The position numbers were made by a program, and so were the translations under genes. This document shows positions 24,965-33,642 of a DNA stretch of 64,000 nucleotides, one piece after another (position 1 is the stretch's first letter; each line of letters begins with the position of its first letter). The notes under the pieces were generated by a model. The model did not search any database and was not told the DNA's origin. It worked only from the letters and a program-made list of their open reading frames with translations. This DNA comes from Granulicella sapmiensis. GTDB lineage: Bacteria > Acidobacteriota > Terriglobia > Terriglobales > Acidobacteriaceae. The stretch spans positions 124,001 through 188,000 of the forward strand of contig JAMFSR010000028.1 of assembly GCA_026225395.1 (NCBI GenBank), read 5' to 3'.

Positions 24965-25768
24965 TTAGAAGATCAGGAACTTTTCCAGGAACCGGACCAA
25001 CGGACTTTGCCGGTGCGTGTAGTCGTTGATGATCCCCTTGCCGCGCACCTCGAGCTCCAGGCTTGAAATCGCCGTCGACGTAATCTGGTTCTGCTGCGAG
25101 ATGTCCTCAGGCCGCACCAGGCCTCGAAGCACAATGGTCTGCGTCTGCTGGTTGAACTCCACCTGCCGGGCCGCTTCGATGACGAGCATCCCGTTCGGCA
25201 GCACCTCAATCACCTGTCCGCCAAGCGTTGTGTTGAGGCTCGAACTGGTCTCGCTATCGCCCTTCGCCGCCAACGCCGATGCCGAGTTCTGATTGATCAG
25301 GTTTTGTAGCGCATTGCCGGACTTCAACACCCCCAACAACGCCGAGATCTGAGAGCTCGCGCTCGACGACCGCGAGTTGGCGACCGTCCCCGTCGTCGAC
25401 GCCGACAAGCTTTCCGTGACCACCACCGAAATCAAATCATGCGGACGCATCGCGCGAACATCCGTATTCATCCGCGTCAGCCTTCCAGCATCGCTCCATA
25501 TTGCGCCGGATGCCGGCATCGCTTCCACGTTCGAAGCCCGCACCCGCGCCAGGTACTCATTCAACGAAGTCGCAGCCGGGTCGGACTTGCTACTATTTGC
25601 CGCCGGCTTCTGCCCGATCATTACTACAGCAAAGACTAGGAACATCAGCCATCCAATCACCGCAAGAACAAACCAGCGAAGCTGCTCAACCGCGCTCATG
25701 GACTTGCGCGCCGCGCTCTTTGCGGCATACGGCTTCCGTTCGTATACCTCAATCGATATCGTCTTCAC
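24965..25768 (-). CDS. flgH: FlgH-type L-ring protein with N-terminal membrane anchor
   Basis: A 267-residue FlgH homologue; FlgH forms the outer-membrane L ring. Family core seen: SGAIWSDAGRLTRMNTDVRA, HDLISVVVTES, the LGGQVIEVLPNGMLVIEA stretch and the LRGLVRPEDIS motif. FlgH is normally a short-leader lipoprotein; here there is no lipobox Cys. About 30 basic residues precede one strongly hydrophobic segment (about 32-52), looking like an uncleaved inner-membrane anchor. The GTG at 25768 has GGAGGTGG five bases upstream and overlaps the flgA stop (GTGA), so the odd N terminus is probably not a start-calling artefact. Confidence 0.88.
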   Translation of the reverse strand: MKTISIEVYERKPYAAKSAARKSMSAVEQLRWFVLAVIGWLMFLVFAVVMIGQKPAANSSKSDPAATSLNEYLARVRASNVEAMPASGAIWSDAGRLTRMNTDVRAMRPHDLISVVVTESLSASTTGTVANSRSSSASSQISALLGVLKSGNALQNLINQNSASALAAKGDSETSSSLNTTLGGQVIEVLPNGMLVIEAARQVEFNQQTQTIVLRGLVRPEDISQQNQITSTAISSLELEVRGKGIINDYTHRQSPLVRFLEKFLIF

Positions 25769-26262
25769 CGGACCACCTCCACAATGCCTTTGCCCACAAC
25801 CCGGCAACGAATCACCGGCGACACGCTTGCATCATCTGAGAGATGCGGCATCCTTACGCGAATCAAATCCCGCTCGCCACCGCTATCTTCGGCCCATCCG
25901 GTCAACACAATTCGCGAGTCAGCCCCCTCACGCATGACGGTCACTCGATCACCAATGCGCACACTTTCTCGCATCAGCCGTGGCGAAGCGGCAGTCCTAT
26001 CGTCCAAAGCAATCGCTACCATCGGCCGCGACGCATCTGTGCAGCTTGCCACCATCGCCCAGCTTTGCTTCCGCAGAGCATCGGTGCGAACACTCACCAC
26101 TTTGAAACCCTCCACACCGCCATCGTGCGCAGCCTCTCCAAGCACACGCGCCACCGCTGCCTCCGCACTCGGCGCACAACCTGCTTCCGCGGGCACCAGC
26201 GCAGCTGCAACACCTTGCCAGCTCAGCATCAATCCCGTTAGCGCAACAGCAAGTTTCCGCAT
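25765..26262 (-). CDS. flgA: flagellar P-ring assembly chaperone FlgA
   Basis: A 165-residue periplasmic chaperone for FlgI. Signal peptide (GLMLSWQGVAAA), a variable middle, and a C-terminal SAF-like domain (VRIGDRVTVMREG, a DLIRVRMPHLSDD segment, CRVVGKGIVEVV). Identity rests on the SAF-like end plus position between flgG and flgH. Its ATG overlaps the flgG stop (TAATG). Confidence 0.78.
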   Translation of the reverse strand: MRKLAVALTGLMLSWQGVAAALVPAEAGCAPSAEAAVARVLGEAAHDGGVEGFKVVSVRTDALRKQSWAMVASCTDASRPMVAIALDDRTAASPRLMRESVRIGDRVTVMREGADSRIVLTGWAEDSGGERDLIRVRMPHLSDDASVSPVIRCRVVGKGIVEVVR

Positions 26263-27050
26263 TACCGCACCAGCCCATTGATTTGTGAGTACATGTCGTC
26301 GGCCACATGCACCACCTTGGAGTTGCTCTCATACGCTCGCTGCGCCACGATCATCTGCACGAACGCCGCCACCACATCCACATTCGAGTTCTCCGTATAC
26401 CCCTGCTGCAATGTACCCATGCCACTCGATCCACCGGGGACATCCGTAATCGCGTTTCCTGAAGCAGAAGTCTGCTGAAAGAGATTGCTTCCCAGCGCCG
26501 TCAACCCGGCCGCGTTCGCAAACGTCGCCAACTGAATCGTGCCCAGCTGAGAGCTCGCTGTCTGCCCTGGCAGAGTCGCCGAAACCACGCCGTACTGCGA
26601 AATCGTCACCGCCGTGGCGTTTGCTGGAATTGTGATGTTCGGCACAAGCGGATTGCCGTCGGCAGTCACCATCGTTCCCTGGTTGTTCATATGGAAGCTG
26701 CCATCGCGCGTGTACGCGGTCGTTCCATCCGGCATCGAGATCGGAAAGAAGCCCGTGCCCTGGATCGCCATATCGAGCGTGTTGTTGGTCTGGGTAAAGT
26801 CACCCTGCGTCATAATCACTTCACTCGCGACGGACTTGGTGCCTAAACCAATTTGCAATCCCGATGAAGCCGTCGACGTGCTTTGCGCCGCGCCGGGCGT
26901 CACCAGGTTCTGGTAGATCATGTCCTCAAACTCCATCTGGCGCTGCCGAAACCCAGTCGTGCCGGAGTTCGCGAGGTTGTTGGCGATGGTGTCCAGGTTC
27001 GCCTGCTGCGCGCTCATGCCGCTAGCTGCTGTGTACAGTGCTCGAATCAT
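26262..27050 (-). CDS. flgG: flagellar distal rod protein FlgG
   Basis: A 262-residue distal rod subunit. Canonical start (MIRALYTAASGMSAQQANLD then NLANSGTTGFRQ), an FQDM-type segment (FEDMIYQNL) and a C-terminal helix (VVAAFVQMIVAQRAYESNSK). About the usual length. It sits between flgF and flgA, 20 bases after flgF. Confidence 0.96.
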   Translation of the reverse strand: MIRALYTAASGMSAQQANLDTIANNLANSGTTGFRQRQMEFEDMIYQNLVTPGAAQSTSTASSGLQIGLGTKSVASEVIMTQGDFTQTNNTLDMAIQGTGFFPISMPDGTTAYTRDGSFHMNNQGTMVTADGNPLVPNITIPANATAVTISQYGVVSATLPGQTASSQLGTIQLATFANAAGLTALGSNLFQQTSASGNAITDVPGGSSGMGTLQQGYTENSNVDVVAAFVQMIVAQRAYESNSKVVHVADDMYSQINGLVR

Positions 27051-27070
27051 GCTGCTCTCCCTCTTGCCTG

Positions 27071-27823
27071 CTATACCCGCGAAAGCTCTTCCGTCGCGGT
27101 CTTGTCAAAATTGTTGTCGAAAACTGAAATCGCCTTCTGCATCATCTCGGCCTGGCGCTGCATGAGCATCAGCTGCATCGTGCCGTGAATCGTGTCCTGG
27201 TTGGCACTCTCAAGCGCTCCAGACTGGATGCTCGAATCCGTCGCAGGAACCGGCGTCACACCATCGACAGGCTTATAGATTCCCGCACCTTCGGCATCTT
27301 CCGCTCCATTCGTCCCCAGGTCCATGAGACCGACCTTGCCCACAACCGCGCTGCCCTCAGGCGTAGTCACAGAGATGCTTCCGTCGTTCCCGACCTTGAC
27401 CGTTCCGGTCGGCACAGCAATCGTCTTTCCGCTCGCATCCAGTACCGCGGCGCCGGCCTTCGTCGTCAGCTCACCAGCAGCCGAAACCTGGAACGATCCA
27501 TCCCGCGTATAGCGAACGCCGTTCGAAGTCTGTATCGCGAAGTACGCGCTGCCCTGGATCGCAAGGTCCAGCGGATTGCTCGTCGGGGAGATCTGTCCCT
27601 GCGCGCTGCTCAGGCTGCTCGCCCCCAACACGCCGAAGCTGTTTATCGCTCCGCCCACCTGCGACGCCGTCTGGCTCGTTGCATCGACCATCACGCCGCG
27701 GAAGGTCTCGCGTTCCGCGCGAAAGCCGTTCGTGCCCGCGTTCGCCAGATTATTGGCGGCGAGGTCCAACGCCTGTGTTCGCGCCAGCAACCCCGAGTAA
27801 GCCGCGTAGAGTCCGCTATCCAT
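27071..27823 (-). CDS. flgF: flagellar proximal rod protein FlgF
   Basis: A 250-residue rod subunit with the start MDSGLYAAYSGLLARTQALD and NLANAGTNGF, central IQGSAYFAIQ, and C-terminal IHGTMQLMLMQRQAEMMQKA. The ATG at 27823 is chosen because it aligns with family N termini; the frame is open to 27889. First gene of the flgF-flgL unit, with a sigma-54-like element just upstream. Confidence 0.93.
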   Translation of the reverse strand: MDSGLYAAYSGLLARTQALDLAANNLANAGTNGFRAERETFRGVMVDATSQTASQVGGAINSFGVLGASSLSSAQGQISPTSNPLDLAIQGSAYFAIQTSNGVRYTRDGSFQVSAAGELTTKAGAAVLDASGKTIAVPTGTVKVGNDGSISVTTPEGSAVVGKVGLMDLGTNGAEDAEGAGIYKPVDGVTPVPATDSSIQSGALESANQDTIHGTMQLMLMQRQAEMMQKAISVFDNNFDKTATEELSRV

Positions 27824-27836
27824 GACATGAGAAACA

Positions 27837-27851
27837 GCATCTCGACAGCCA
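27837..27851 (-). promoter_or_regulatory. putative sigma-54 promoter for flgF-flgL
   Basis: Minus-strand TGGCTGTCGAGATGC has the invariant GG and GC at the ten-base spacing of the consensus TGGCACGNNNNTTGC. The predicted transcription start lies about two bases before the flgF ATG, which would leave almost no leader. It shares CGAGATGC with the element before fliL. Confidence 0.45.
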
Positions 27852-27919
27852 ATCCCACTCAGACATCGTAAGAACCCTGTAAGCCTCACCTAAGCCTTCG
27901 CTAATGCCGGGCATACGTT

Positions 27920-28312
27920 TCAGGCACCCGCTCGCAGCAACGGTTGAATCCGGCTCCTCACCTGGTCCGCGGTGAATGGCTTGCAGATATATCCCCGTGC
28001 CCCCGCGGCAATCGCTCGCAGCACCTGCCGCTCCGCTCCTTCTGTCGTGATGATCACAACAGGAACGTCAGTCGCCAGCTCTTGCTGCCGCGCCTGCTCC
28101 AGGAACGACAGCCCATCCATCAATGGCATATTGATGTCGCAAAGAATCAAATCCAGTTCTGTCTCACTGCCCTGTTGTGTTCGCAACAACTCCAGTGCCT
28201 CTTGACCATTGGTCGCTTCCAACACCTCCGTTACGCCAAGCCCGGTTTCCTTCAGCGCACGTTGCAACACCTTCCGCATCACCGCGGAATCATCCACAAT
28301 CAAAGCCCTCAT
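27920..28312 (-). CDS. CheY-like response regulator
   Basis: A 130-residue single receiver domain. Acidic pocket (LIVDDSAVMRK), phospho-acceptor Asp in LILCDINMP, switch Thr in VIITTEGAE and conserved Lys in ICKPF are all present, so it should be phosphorylated. Lying at the end of the fliL-fliN unit, it may control the motor switch directly as CheY does through FliM. No CheA is encoded in the window, so its kinase is elsewhere. Confidence 0.88.
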   Translation of the reverse strand: MRALIVDDSAVMRKVLQRALKETGLGVTEVLEATNGQEALELLRTQQGSETELDLILCDINMPLMDGLSFLEQARQQELATDVPVVIITTEGAERQVLRAIAAGARGYICKPFTADQVRSRIQPLLRAGA

Positions 28313-28386
28313 CGCCTAGTCTCCACGGCTGCGCGATTCAACCGCCAAAAGATGTATCGGCAGAAACCTTCGTCACACGAATCCGG

Positions 28387-29382
28387 TTACTTCCGCCGTA
28401 TGCGAATAACCAGATCGACCACATCGTCTCCCGTAGCCGGCAAGGTTCCATTCTTGCCAAACGCTCCGCGTTCGAGCCAGAGCCGCATCCAGTAACGATC
28501 GCGTAACCGGACAACCCTTGAAGCTACCGGCTGCAGCTTCTGCAACGCATCCACCACCCGCTCCACCATCTCGTTGCGGTCCGCAACATCAACCTCACGA
28601 CACTTCACAGTCGCGGAGCCGTCCAGCATCTGCACCGCTCTTACAAAATCGGCACGCGGCATTACGCCGCTTTCCACACGCATCCCGCTCATACGCTCCA
28701 GCGCGAACGCGGCTGCCGCATCCACATTTTCATCGAACGCGAGATAGAGGATGCGCCCGCCGGCAACCCGTAACGGAACCGCTCTGCAGAGCTCCCGCAA
28801 GACGACCGGCATAGCCAGCGCCATTCTTATTCCATCGAATCCCGACAAGCTCAGCACAGGGCACTGCCATTGCATCCCGAGCCCGCGGGTGATCTTCGTC
28901 TCGGCCACGCCACCGGCCTCGACCAACCATTCGCCAATCCGTCCACGACCGGCAACCTTCTGCGCCTCGAGCGCCGACCGAAGCTGTTCCTGTGTCACCA
29001 ATCCCTGCGCCAGCAAGACCAGCCCCAACGGAACGCGATGCTCATGCTCCTCGGCGACCTCCGCGCCATCCGCACCTTCCATCTCGCGCCTTACGCTGGC
29101 ATCGACCAGGGCACGCAAGCAAGCTTTGCTGCAACCCCAGCTGTCCTCAAACACTGGGCGCGCACGCCTCTTCCAGCGCTTCGACCAGCCTGCCGCACAT
29201 CCGTCGTAGGCACACTCAGGTTTATCGCCAGTCGATCCCTCGAAGCTTGGCAGCGCCGCACTCACATCATTCGCGAAGGACTTCGAGGGAGACCAACTAT
29301 CCGCGGAATCCATCAAACGCAATGCGACTGCACTGGCATGTGTGTCTCCATCGATCCGGAAGCGATCCGCTGACCGGCTCAT
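28387..29382 (-). CDS. MshEN-domain protein with cysteine motif, coupled to fliN
   Basis: A 331-residue soluble protein. Residues 57-88 hold CAYDGC then CSKAC, a possible four-Cys zinc site in a Trp/Arg-rich stretch. Residues about 117-141 and 147-171 carry two tandem copies of the LG-xxL-xxxG-xxxxxxL-xxxL-xxQ pattern that in MshE-type ATPases (T2SSE_N/MshEN domain) binds cyclic di-GMP. The ATPase domain is missing. The C-terminal half is unassigned. The start overlaps the fliN stop (ATGA), so it is translationally coupled to a C-ring gene, suggesting a c-di-GMP-responsive motor or export regulator. That role is inference. Confidence 0.6.
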   Translation of the reverse strand: MSRSADRFRIDGDTHASAVALRLMDSADSWSPSKSFANDVSAALPSFEGSTGDKPECAYDGCAAGWSKRWKRRARPVFEDSWGCSKACLRALVDASVRREMEGADGAEVAEEHEHRVPLGLVLLAQGLVTQEQLRSALEAQKVAGRGRIGEWLVEAGGVAETKITRGLGMQWQCPVLSLSGFDGIRMALAMPVVLRELCRAVPLRVAGGRILYLAFDENVDAAAAFALERMSGMRVESGVMPRADFVRAVQMLDGSATVKCREVDVADRNEMVERVVDALQKLQPVASRVVRLRDRYWMRLWLERGAFGKNGTLPATGDDVVDLVIRIRRK

Positions 29383-29648
29383 CGCACACCTTCCAGTCGC
29401 ATCTGTGGCGAGGCCACCTCTGTAATCCGCAACGCAAAATTCCCTTTCACGACCACCACTTCTCCCCGCGCCACAATCCGCTCACCTACCACGAGGTCCA
29501 CCGGAGCTCCCACCTGGCGATCGAGTTCAACTACGTCGCCAGGTGCCAGCGCCAGGACTTCCTTCAGCAATATCTCCGACGTGCCGAAGTGCAGTGCAGC
29601 TTCCATCTCCATATCCAGCACAACGTCCAGTTTTGCTTCATCACTCAT
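29379..29648 (-). CDS. fliN: flagellar motor switch protein FliN
   Basis: An 89-residue C-ring protein made of the SpoA/FliN core only (VVLDMEMEAALHFGTSEILL, APGDVVELDRQVGAPVDLVV, ARGEVVVVKGNFALRITEV). It lacks the N-terminal extension of longer FliN proteins. Overlaps both neighbours by four bases (fliM upstream, MshEN gene downstream). A second SpoA-type protein is encoded at 37.0 kb. Confidence 0.93.
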   Translation of the reverse strand: MSDEAKLDVVLDMEMEAALHFGTSEILLKEVLALAPGDVVELDRQVGAPVDLVVGERIVARGEVVVVKGNFALRITEVASPQMRLEGVR

Positions 29649-30625
29649 GCCGCCACCTCTCTATCTTCACCTTCCGCCGTCTGCGCTACCCAACTTGCAT
29701 CGTCCTGTAGCAGAGCGCCCACACGATCTCCTTTGCCCACTGGCAGCGCCGAACACACACGCACACCGCCAATCAGCAGCTCCGACAACGTATTCTTTGG
29801 CAACCCAAGATCAAGCACCTTGCCGACTTCCAAAGACTGCAACTCGCGCGAATCAATCCTCGTTAGCGGCAACCGCGCAATCACTGGAAAGCTCGCCTCG
29901 GCCATCAGCTTCTCTACCCTCGCAGATGAAACGGAAGCCCGCTTCCTTGGCTCTTCAGCCACCGCACTCAACCGCCGTAGCGTATTCAATACAACTGCAG
30001 GCAGACACAAATTGATCAACCCCTGGACGCCCGGCATCTGCACATCCAGGCTCACGCAGAGCGTCTGCTCGCTGCCGGGCATCAGCCGCGCAACGCGCGC
30101 CTGCGGCTCATGCTTCTCCAACTCAAACTGCAGTCCCACGGACTCCCAGGCCAGGTTCAGCTCGCGCATCACCATCTGCAACACCGCATTCAGGATCGCG
30201 TCCTCAATGTCCGTCACTTCGCGGGCAGCAGCCGTTGTGCCACGTCCACCCAACAGCAGGTCCACCATGGTCATCGCCACCGAAAGACTCATCTCCAGCA
30301 GCCCGACTCCGCCCAGCGGTTCAAGTCGCAATAGGCAGACGTAGGAGGGATCCGGCAAACAACTCAGAAAATCTCCAAACGACATCTGCTCACCCGCCGC
30401 CGCTGCCACTTGCAACTGGGTCCGCAGCCAGGCGCCGAGCGTATGCGTCAGGTTTCGCGCAAACTGCTCGTTCACTGTTGTGATCGAACGCATCTGCTCA
30501 CTGCCGATATGCCCAGCGCGGCCAAAGTTGTAGACCGGCGCCGGAGAAGCCGCATCCCCCTCACGAGGTGTTTGCCGCAGCGTGAACAGCGAATCGATCG
30601 CATTCTGCTCAAGAATTGTTTCCAC
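29645..30625 (-). CDS. fliM: flagellar motor switch protein FliM
   Basis: A 326-residue C-ring protein. Short N-terminal CheY-binding-like peptide (LEQNAIDSLF), then the middle domain (EQMRSITTVNEQFARNLTH) and a C-terminal SpoA domain (LDLGLPKNTLSELLIGG). Starts at GTG with AGGGGG seven bases upstream. It is preceded by fliA rather than fliL, an arrangement differing from the enterobacterial order. Confidence 0.95.
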   Translation of the reverse strand: METILEQNAIDSLFTLRQTPREGDAASPAPVYNFGRAGHIGSEQMRSITTVNEQFARNLTHTLGAWLRTQLQVAAAAGEQMSFGDFLSCLPDPSYVCLLRLEPLGGVGLLEMSLSVAMTMVDLLLGGRGTTAAAREVTDIEDAILNAVLQMVMRELNLAWESVGLQFELEKHEPQARVARLMPGSEQTLCVSLDVQMPGVQGLINLCLPAVVLNTLRRLSAVAEEPRKRASVSSARVEKLMAEASFPVIARLPLTRIDSRELQSLEVGKVLDLGLPKNTLSELLIGGVRVCSALPVGKGDRVGALLQDDASWVAQTAEGEDREVAA

Positions 30626-30636
30626 GTGCAGTCCCC

Positions 30637-31518
30637 CTACCGCGACTTACCTGTCTGCAACAGCTTCATCCTCCGCTGCGGCCTGATGCCTCCCAAAGCA
30701 GACCGTAGCCGCAATACAGCCGAAGAATGAATCTGCGACACGCGCGACTCCACCACCCCCAGCGTGAGCCCGATCTCCTTCATCGTCAGCTCCTCGTAGT
30801 AATAGAGCGTCAGCACCAGCCGCTCCTTCTCCGGCAGCTCATCGATTGCATCCACAAGGTGTTGCTTCATCTCGCCCTGCAGGCAGCGAAACAACGGATC
30901 TTCCTCCGGAGAGCCCGGGATATACACCAGCTCTTCGTCGCCCGACTCTTCCGAGCGCTCCATGTTCAAGCTGCCGATCTCCAACCCCTTCAGCTCGCCC
31001 AGCAATTGCTGGTACTCCTCCAGCCCCAGCTTCATCTCGGCGGCAATCTCCTGCTCCGTAGGCGCACGCCCTGCGCGCTGCTGCACGGCGCGAATCGCTT
31101 CTTCCACGGCTCGGCCCTTGCGGCGAAGCTCCCGCGGGCTCCAGTCCAACATGCGCAACGAGTCGAGAATCGCTCCCCGAATTCGAAACTGCGCATAGCT
31201 CTTGAACTGCACCTTCTTCGTATGGTCGAACTTGGTGAACGCATCGATCAGCCCAACAATTCCGGCAGAGACAAGGTCATCCAGCTCCACATGTTGCGGC
31301 AGCCGCTCATGAATTCTCCGTGCGATGTAACGCACAGCCGAGAGATGCTCCAGCAGCAAACGGTCGCGGTCTACGGCATCCGCGGCCGCAACTTCCGCCG
31401 TTGCTGCACTCGTCAGCGGCAATGCGGCCACAGAACCATAGTTCGCCCCATCCAACGGAATCGCCAACTCGATATCGTCCCAGCCGCTATTCATTACTAT
31501 TGCTCCATGATTCGCCAT
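30637..31518 (-). CDS. fliA: flagellar sigma factor FliA (sigma-28)
   Basis: A 293-residue sigma-70-family factor of the FliA/WhiG group, directing late flagellar transcription and held by FlgM. Region 2 (HVELDDLVSAGIVGLIDAF then FKSYAQFRIRGAILDSLR), the SPRELRRK region-3 start, and region 4 (LPEKERLVLTLYYYEELTM, LGVVESRVSQIHSSA) are intact. About 50 extra N-terminal residues precede region 1.2/2. AGAGGA lies eight bases before the ATG. It is embedded between flhA and fliM. Confidence 0.95.
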   Translation of the reverse strand: MANHGAIVMNSGWDDIELAIPLDGANYGSVAALPLTSAATAEVAAADAVDRDRLLLEHLSAVRYIARRIHERLPQHVELDDLVSAGIVGLIDAFTKFDHTKKVQFKSYAQFRIRGAILDSLRMLDWSPRELRRKGRAVEEAIRAVQQRAGRAPTEQEIAAEMKLGLEEYQQLLGELKGLEIGSLNMERSEESGDEELVYIPGSPEEDPLFRCLQGEMKQHLVDAIDELPEKERLVLTLYYYEELTMKEIGLTLGVVESRVSQIHSSAVLRLRSALGGIRPQRRMKLLQTGKSR

Positions 31519-31563
31519 CTTCGTAGTCCTCTATCACGCAGATTCGTTGTCCACTCAAGCAGG

Positions 31564-33642
31564 TCAGCCAATGGAGCCAACGCTTCGTACCCGCACTTCC
31601 GGTGGAATTTCCTGGGCAGCCAGAACAGTCACCTTCGGCAGTAGCGGTTCGAGCCAGCGCTTCAGGTGATATCTCGCCGGACTCGGACATAGAAGCACGG
31701 TGGTGGCCGAACCTCCGACGTTCCCAATGAGCGTCTTCACAGATTCCATTAGCTTCTTCAAAGAATCTCCTGAAGACACGGCGCTACTGCTCAACAACCG
31801 TCCCGCTCCATCCGGATCGAACGTCCCTACCACCTGTTGCTCCATCGCAGGTTGCATCACCATCACCCTCAGCCCGCCGTCACGGTCCACGAGCTTATGC
31901 ACGATGCTGCGTCCCAGCGTCTGCCGCACACTCTCCACCAGATGCACCACGCTCTTGGACACATGCGCCGCTTCTACAAGCGTTTCCAAAATCGCACCCA
32001 GGTCTCGAATCGAAACACCTTCGCGCAACAACTGCTGCAACACCTTCTGCACTTCCCCCAGACTCATCAGCTTCGGTACCAGCTCCTCCACCAGCTTTGG
32101 ATGGCTGTCACTCAAGCTGTCTAACAACCGCTTGGTCTCCTGCCGCCCCAGCAACTCATGCGCATGCTTTCGAATCAACTCTCCAAGATGCGTCCCAATC
32201 ACCGTTGTCTGATCCACTACCGAATATCCAGCCGCCAGCGCCTGGTCCTCCAACCCCGGCTGGATCCACCGAGCCGCCACGCCAAACGCCGGCTCTCGCG
32301 TCTCAACTCCCGGCAGCGCCCGCGCCTTAGGATCGGCATTGACCGCCAGCAAACAATTTCCGTCCGTCTGCCAACGCGCGATCTCAGACCCTCGTAGAGA
32401 AATCACATACTCCCGCGGCTTCAACCGCAGATTGTCCGTGATGTGGACCGCGGGAACGATGAATCCAAGCTCCGTCGCCAGATGCCGGCGCATCGCACGC
32501 ACACGGTTGAGCATCTGCCCCCCTTGCTTTTCGTCCACCATCGGGATCAGCTGAAACCCAATCTCCAGCGTCAGCTCATCCATCCGCAACAGCGACCCCA
32601 GATTCTCGCCCTTACCAGCTTCCGCCGCTGCCGCGCCGGCCTTCGCTGGCGGTTTATCGTCCTCAACAATCTCTGGAACATCCGCCGGCATCGTCCGAGC
32701 CAACATCGCGAGACCACCCGCCATGACTAGAAACGCAAGCTTCGGCAACCCGGGGATCGCCGCCATCGCCAGCATCACCCCGCAGGCAATACCCATCGTC
32801 TTGCGCCGCTTGAACAGCTGCGCCTGCAACTCACTCTCCAGTGACCCCGCGCTCGCCGCCCGCGTCAGCACCATCCCTCCGGCAATCGACACCAGCAGGC
32901 TGGGAATCATCGTCACCAGCCCATCGCCCACCGTCAGGATCGTGTACGTCTTCACCGCCGTCTGCAGGTCCGCGCCATGCTGTAGCACGCCGATCAGCAG
33001 CCCGGCAATGATGTTGATCGCCGTAATTAAAATCGTCGCCATCGAATCCCGTTGGCTGAACCTAGCCGCGCCATCCATCGATCCGTAAAACTCCGCCTCC
33101 CGCGCAATCGCCTGCCGCCGCTTCCGCGCGCCCTGCTCATCGATCAATCCCGCATTCATGTCCGCATCGATCGCCATCTGCTTGCCCGGCAGTGCATCGA
33201 GCGTGAACCGCGCCGTTACCTCCGCCGTCCTTACCGTTCCATGGCTGATCACCAGGAACTGAATCGCCGTCAGCGCCAGGAACAACACAAACCCCACCAC
33301 ATAATTCCCACCCACCACAAACTGCCCAAACGCTTCAATCACCGATCCCGCAGCATGCGTTCCCTCCTGCCCATGCAGCAGAATCCTCCGGCTCGAAGCC
33401 AGGTTCAACGCCAGCCGGAACAGCGTCAGCAGCAACAGCAGCGTTGGAAACACGGACATATCCACGGCTTTGCGGATCTGCACGGCCGTCAGAAAGACCA
33501 GCACACTCGCAGAGATAGACACGGCTAGCAACAGATCCAGCACCATAGCTGGAATCGGCACGAGCATGACGAACACAATGCTGATGGCGCCCAACGGCAG
33601 CGCCAGCCCACTCCAATTGCCCTTCGCCTTCTCAACCGCCAT
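31564..33642 (-). CDS. flhA: flagellar export gate protein FlhA
   Basis: A 692-residue export-gate protein with about eight membrane segments in the first 320 residues, the cytoplasmic loop motif GARKRRQAIAREAEFYGSMD, and a large cytoplasmic C-terminal domain that docks chaperone-substrate complexes. The ATG at 33642 overlaps the flhB stop (TGATG) and follows GGAGGG by five bases. Confidence 0.96.
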   Translation of the reverse strand: MAVEKAKGNWSGLALPLGAISIVFVMLVPIPAMVLDLLLAVSISASVLVFLTAVQIRKAVDMSVFPTLLLLLTLFRLALNLASSRRILLHGQEGTHAAGSVIEAFGQFVVGGNYVVGFVLFLALTAIQFLVISHGTVRTAEVTARFTLDALPGKQMAIDADMNAGLIDEQGARKRRQAIAREAEFYGSMDGAARFSQRDSMATILITAINIIAGLLIGVLQHGADLQTAVKTYTILTVGDGLVTMIPSLLVSIAGGMVLTRAASAGSLESELQAQLFKRRKTMGIACGVMLAMAAIPGLPKLAFLVMAGGLAMLARTMPADVPEIVEDDKPPAKAGAAAAEAGKGENLGSLLRMDELTLEIGFQLIPMVDEKQGGQMLNRVRAMRRHLATELGFIVPAVHITDNLRLKPREYVISLRGSEIARWQTDGNCLLAVNADPKARALPGVETREPAFGVAARWIQPGLEDQALAAGYSVVDQTTVIGTHLGELIRKHAHELLGRQETKRLLDSLSDSHPKLVEELVPKLMSLGEVQKVLQQLLREGVSIRDLGAILETLVEAAHVSKSVVHLVESVRQTLGRSIVHKLVDRDGGLRVMVMQPAMEQQVVGTFDPDGAGRLLSSSAVSSGDSLKKLMESVKTLIGNVGGSATTVLLCPSPARYHLKRWLEPLLPKVTVLAAQEIPPEVRVRSVGSIG

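Noticed and set aside
28992..30344. 450-codon plus-strand open frame opposite fliM/fliN
   Set aside because: Ser/Pro/His-rich antisense frame across three well-supported flagellar genes.
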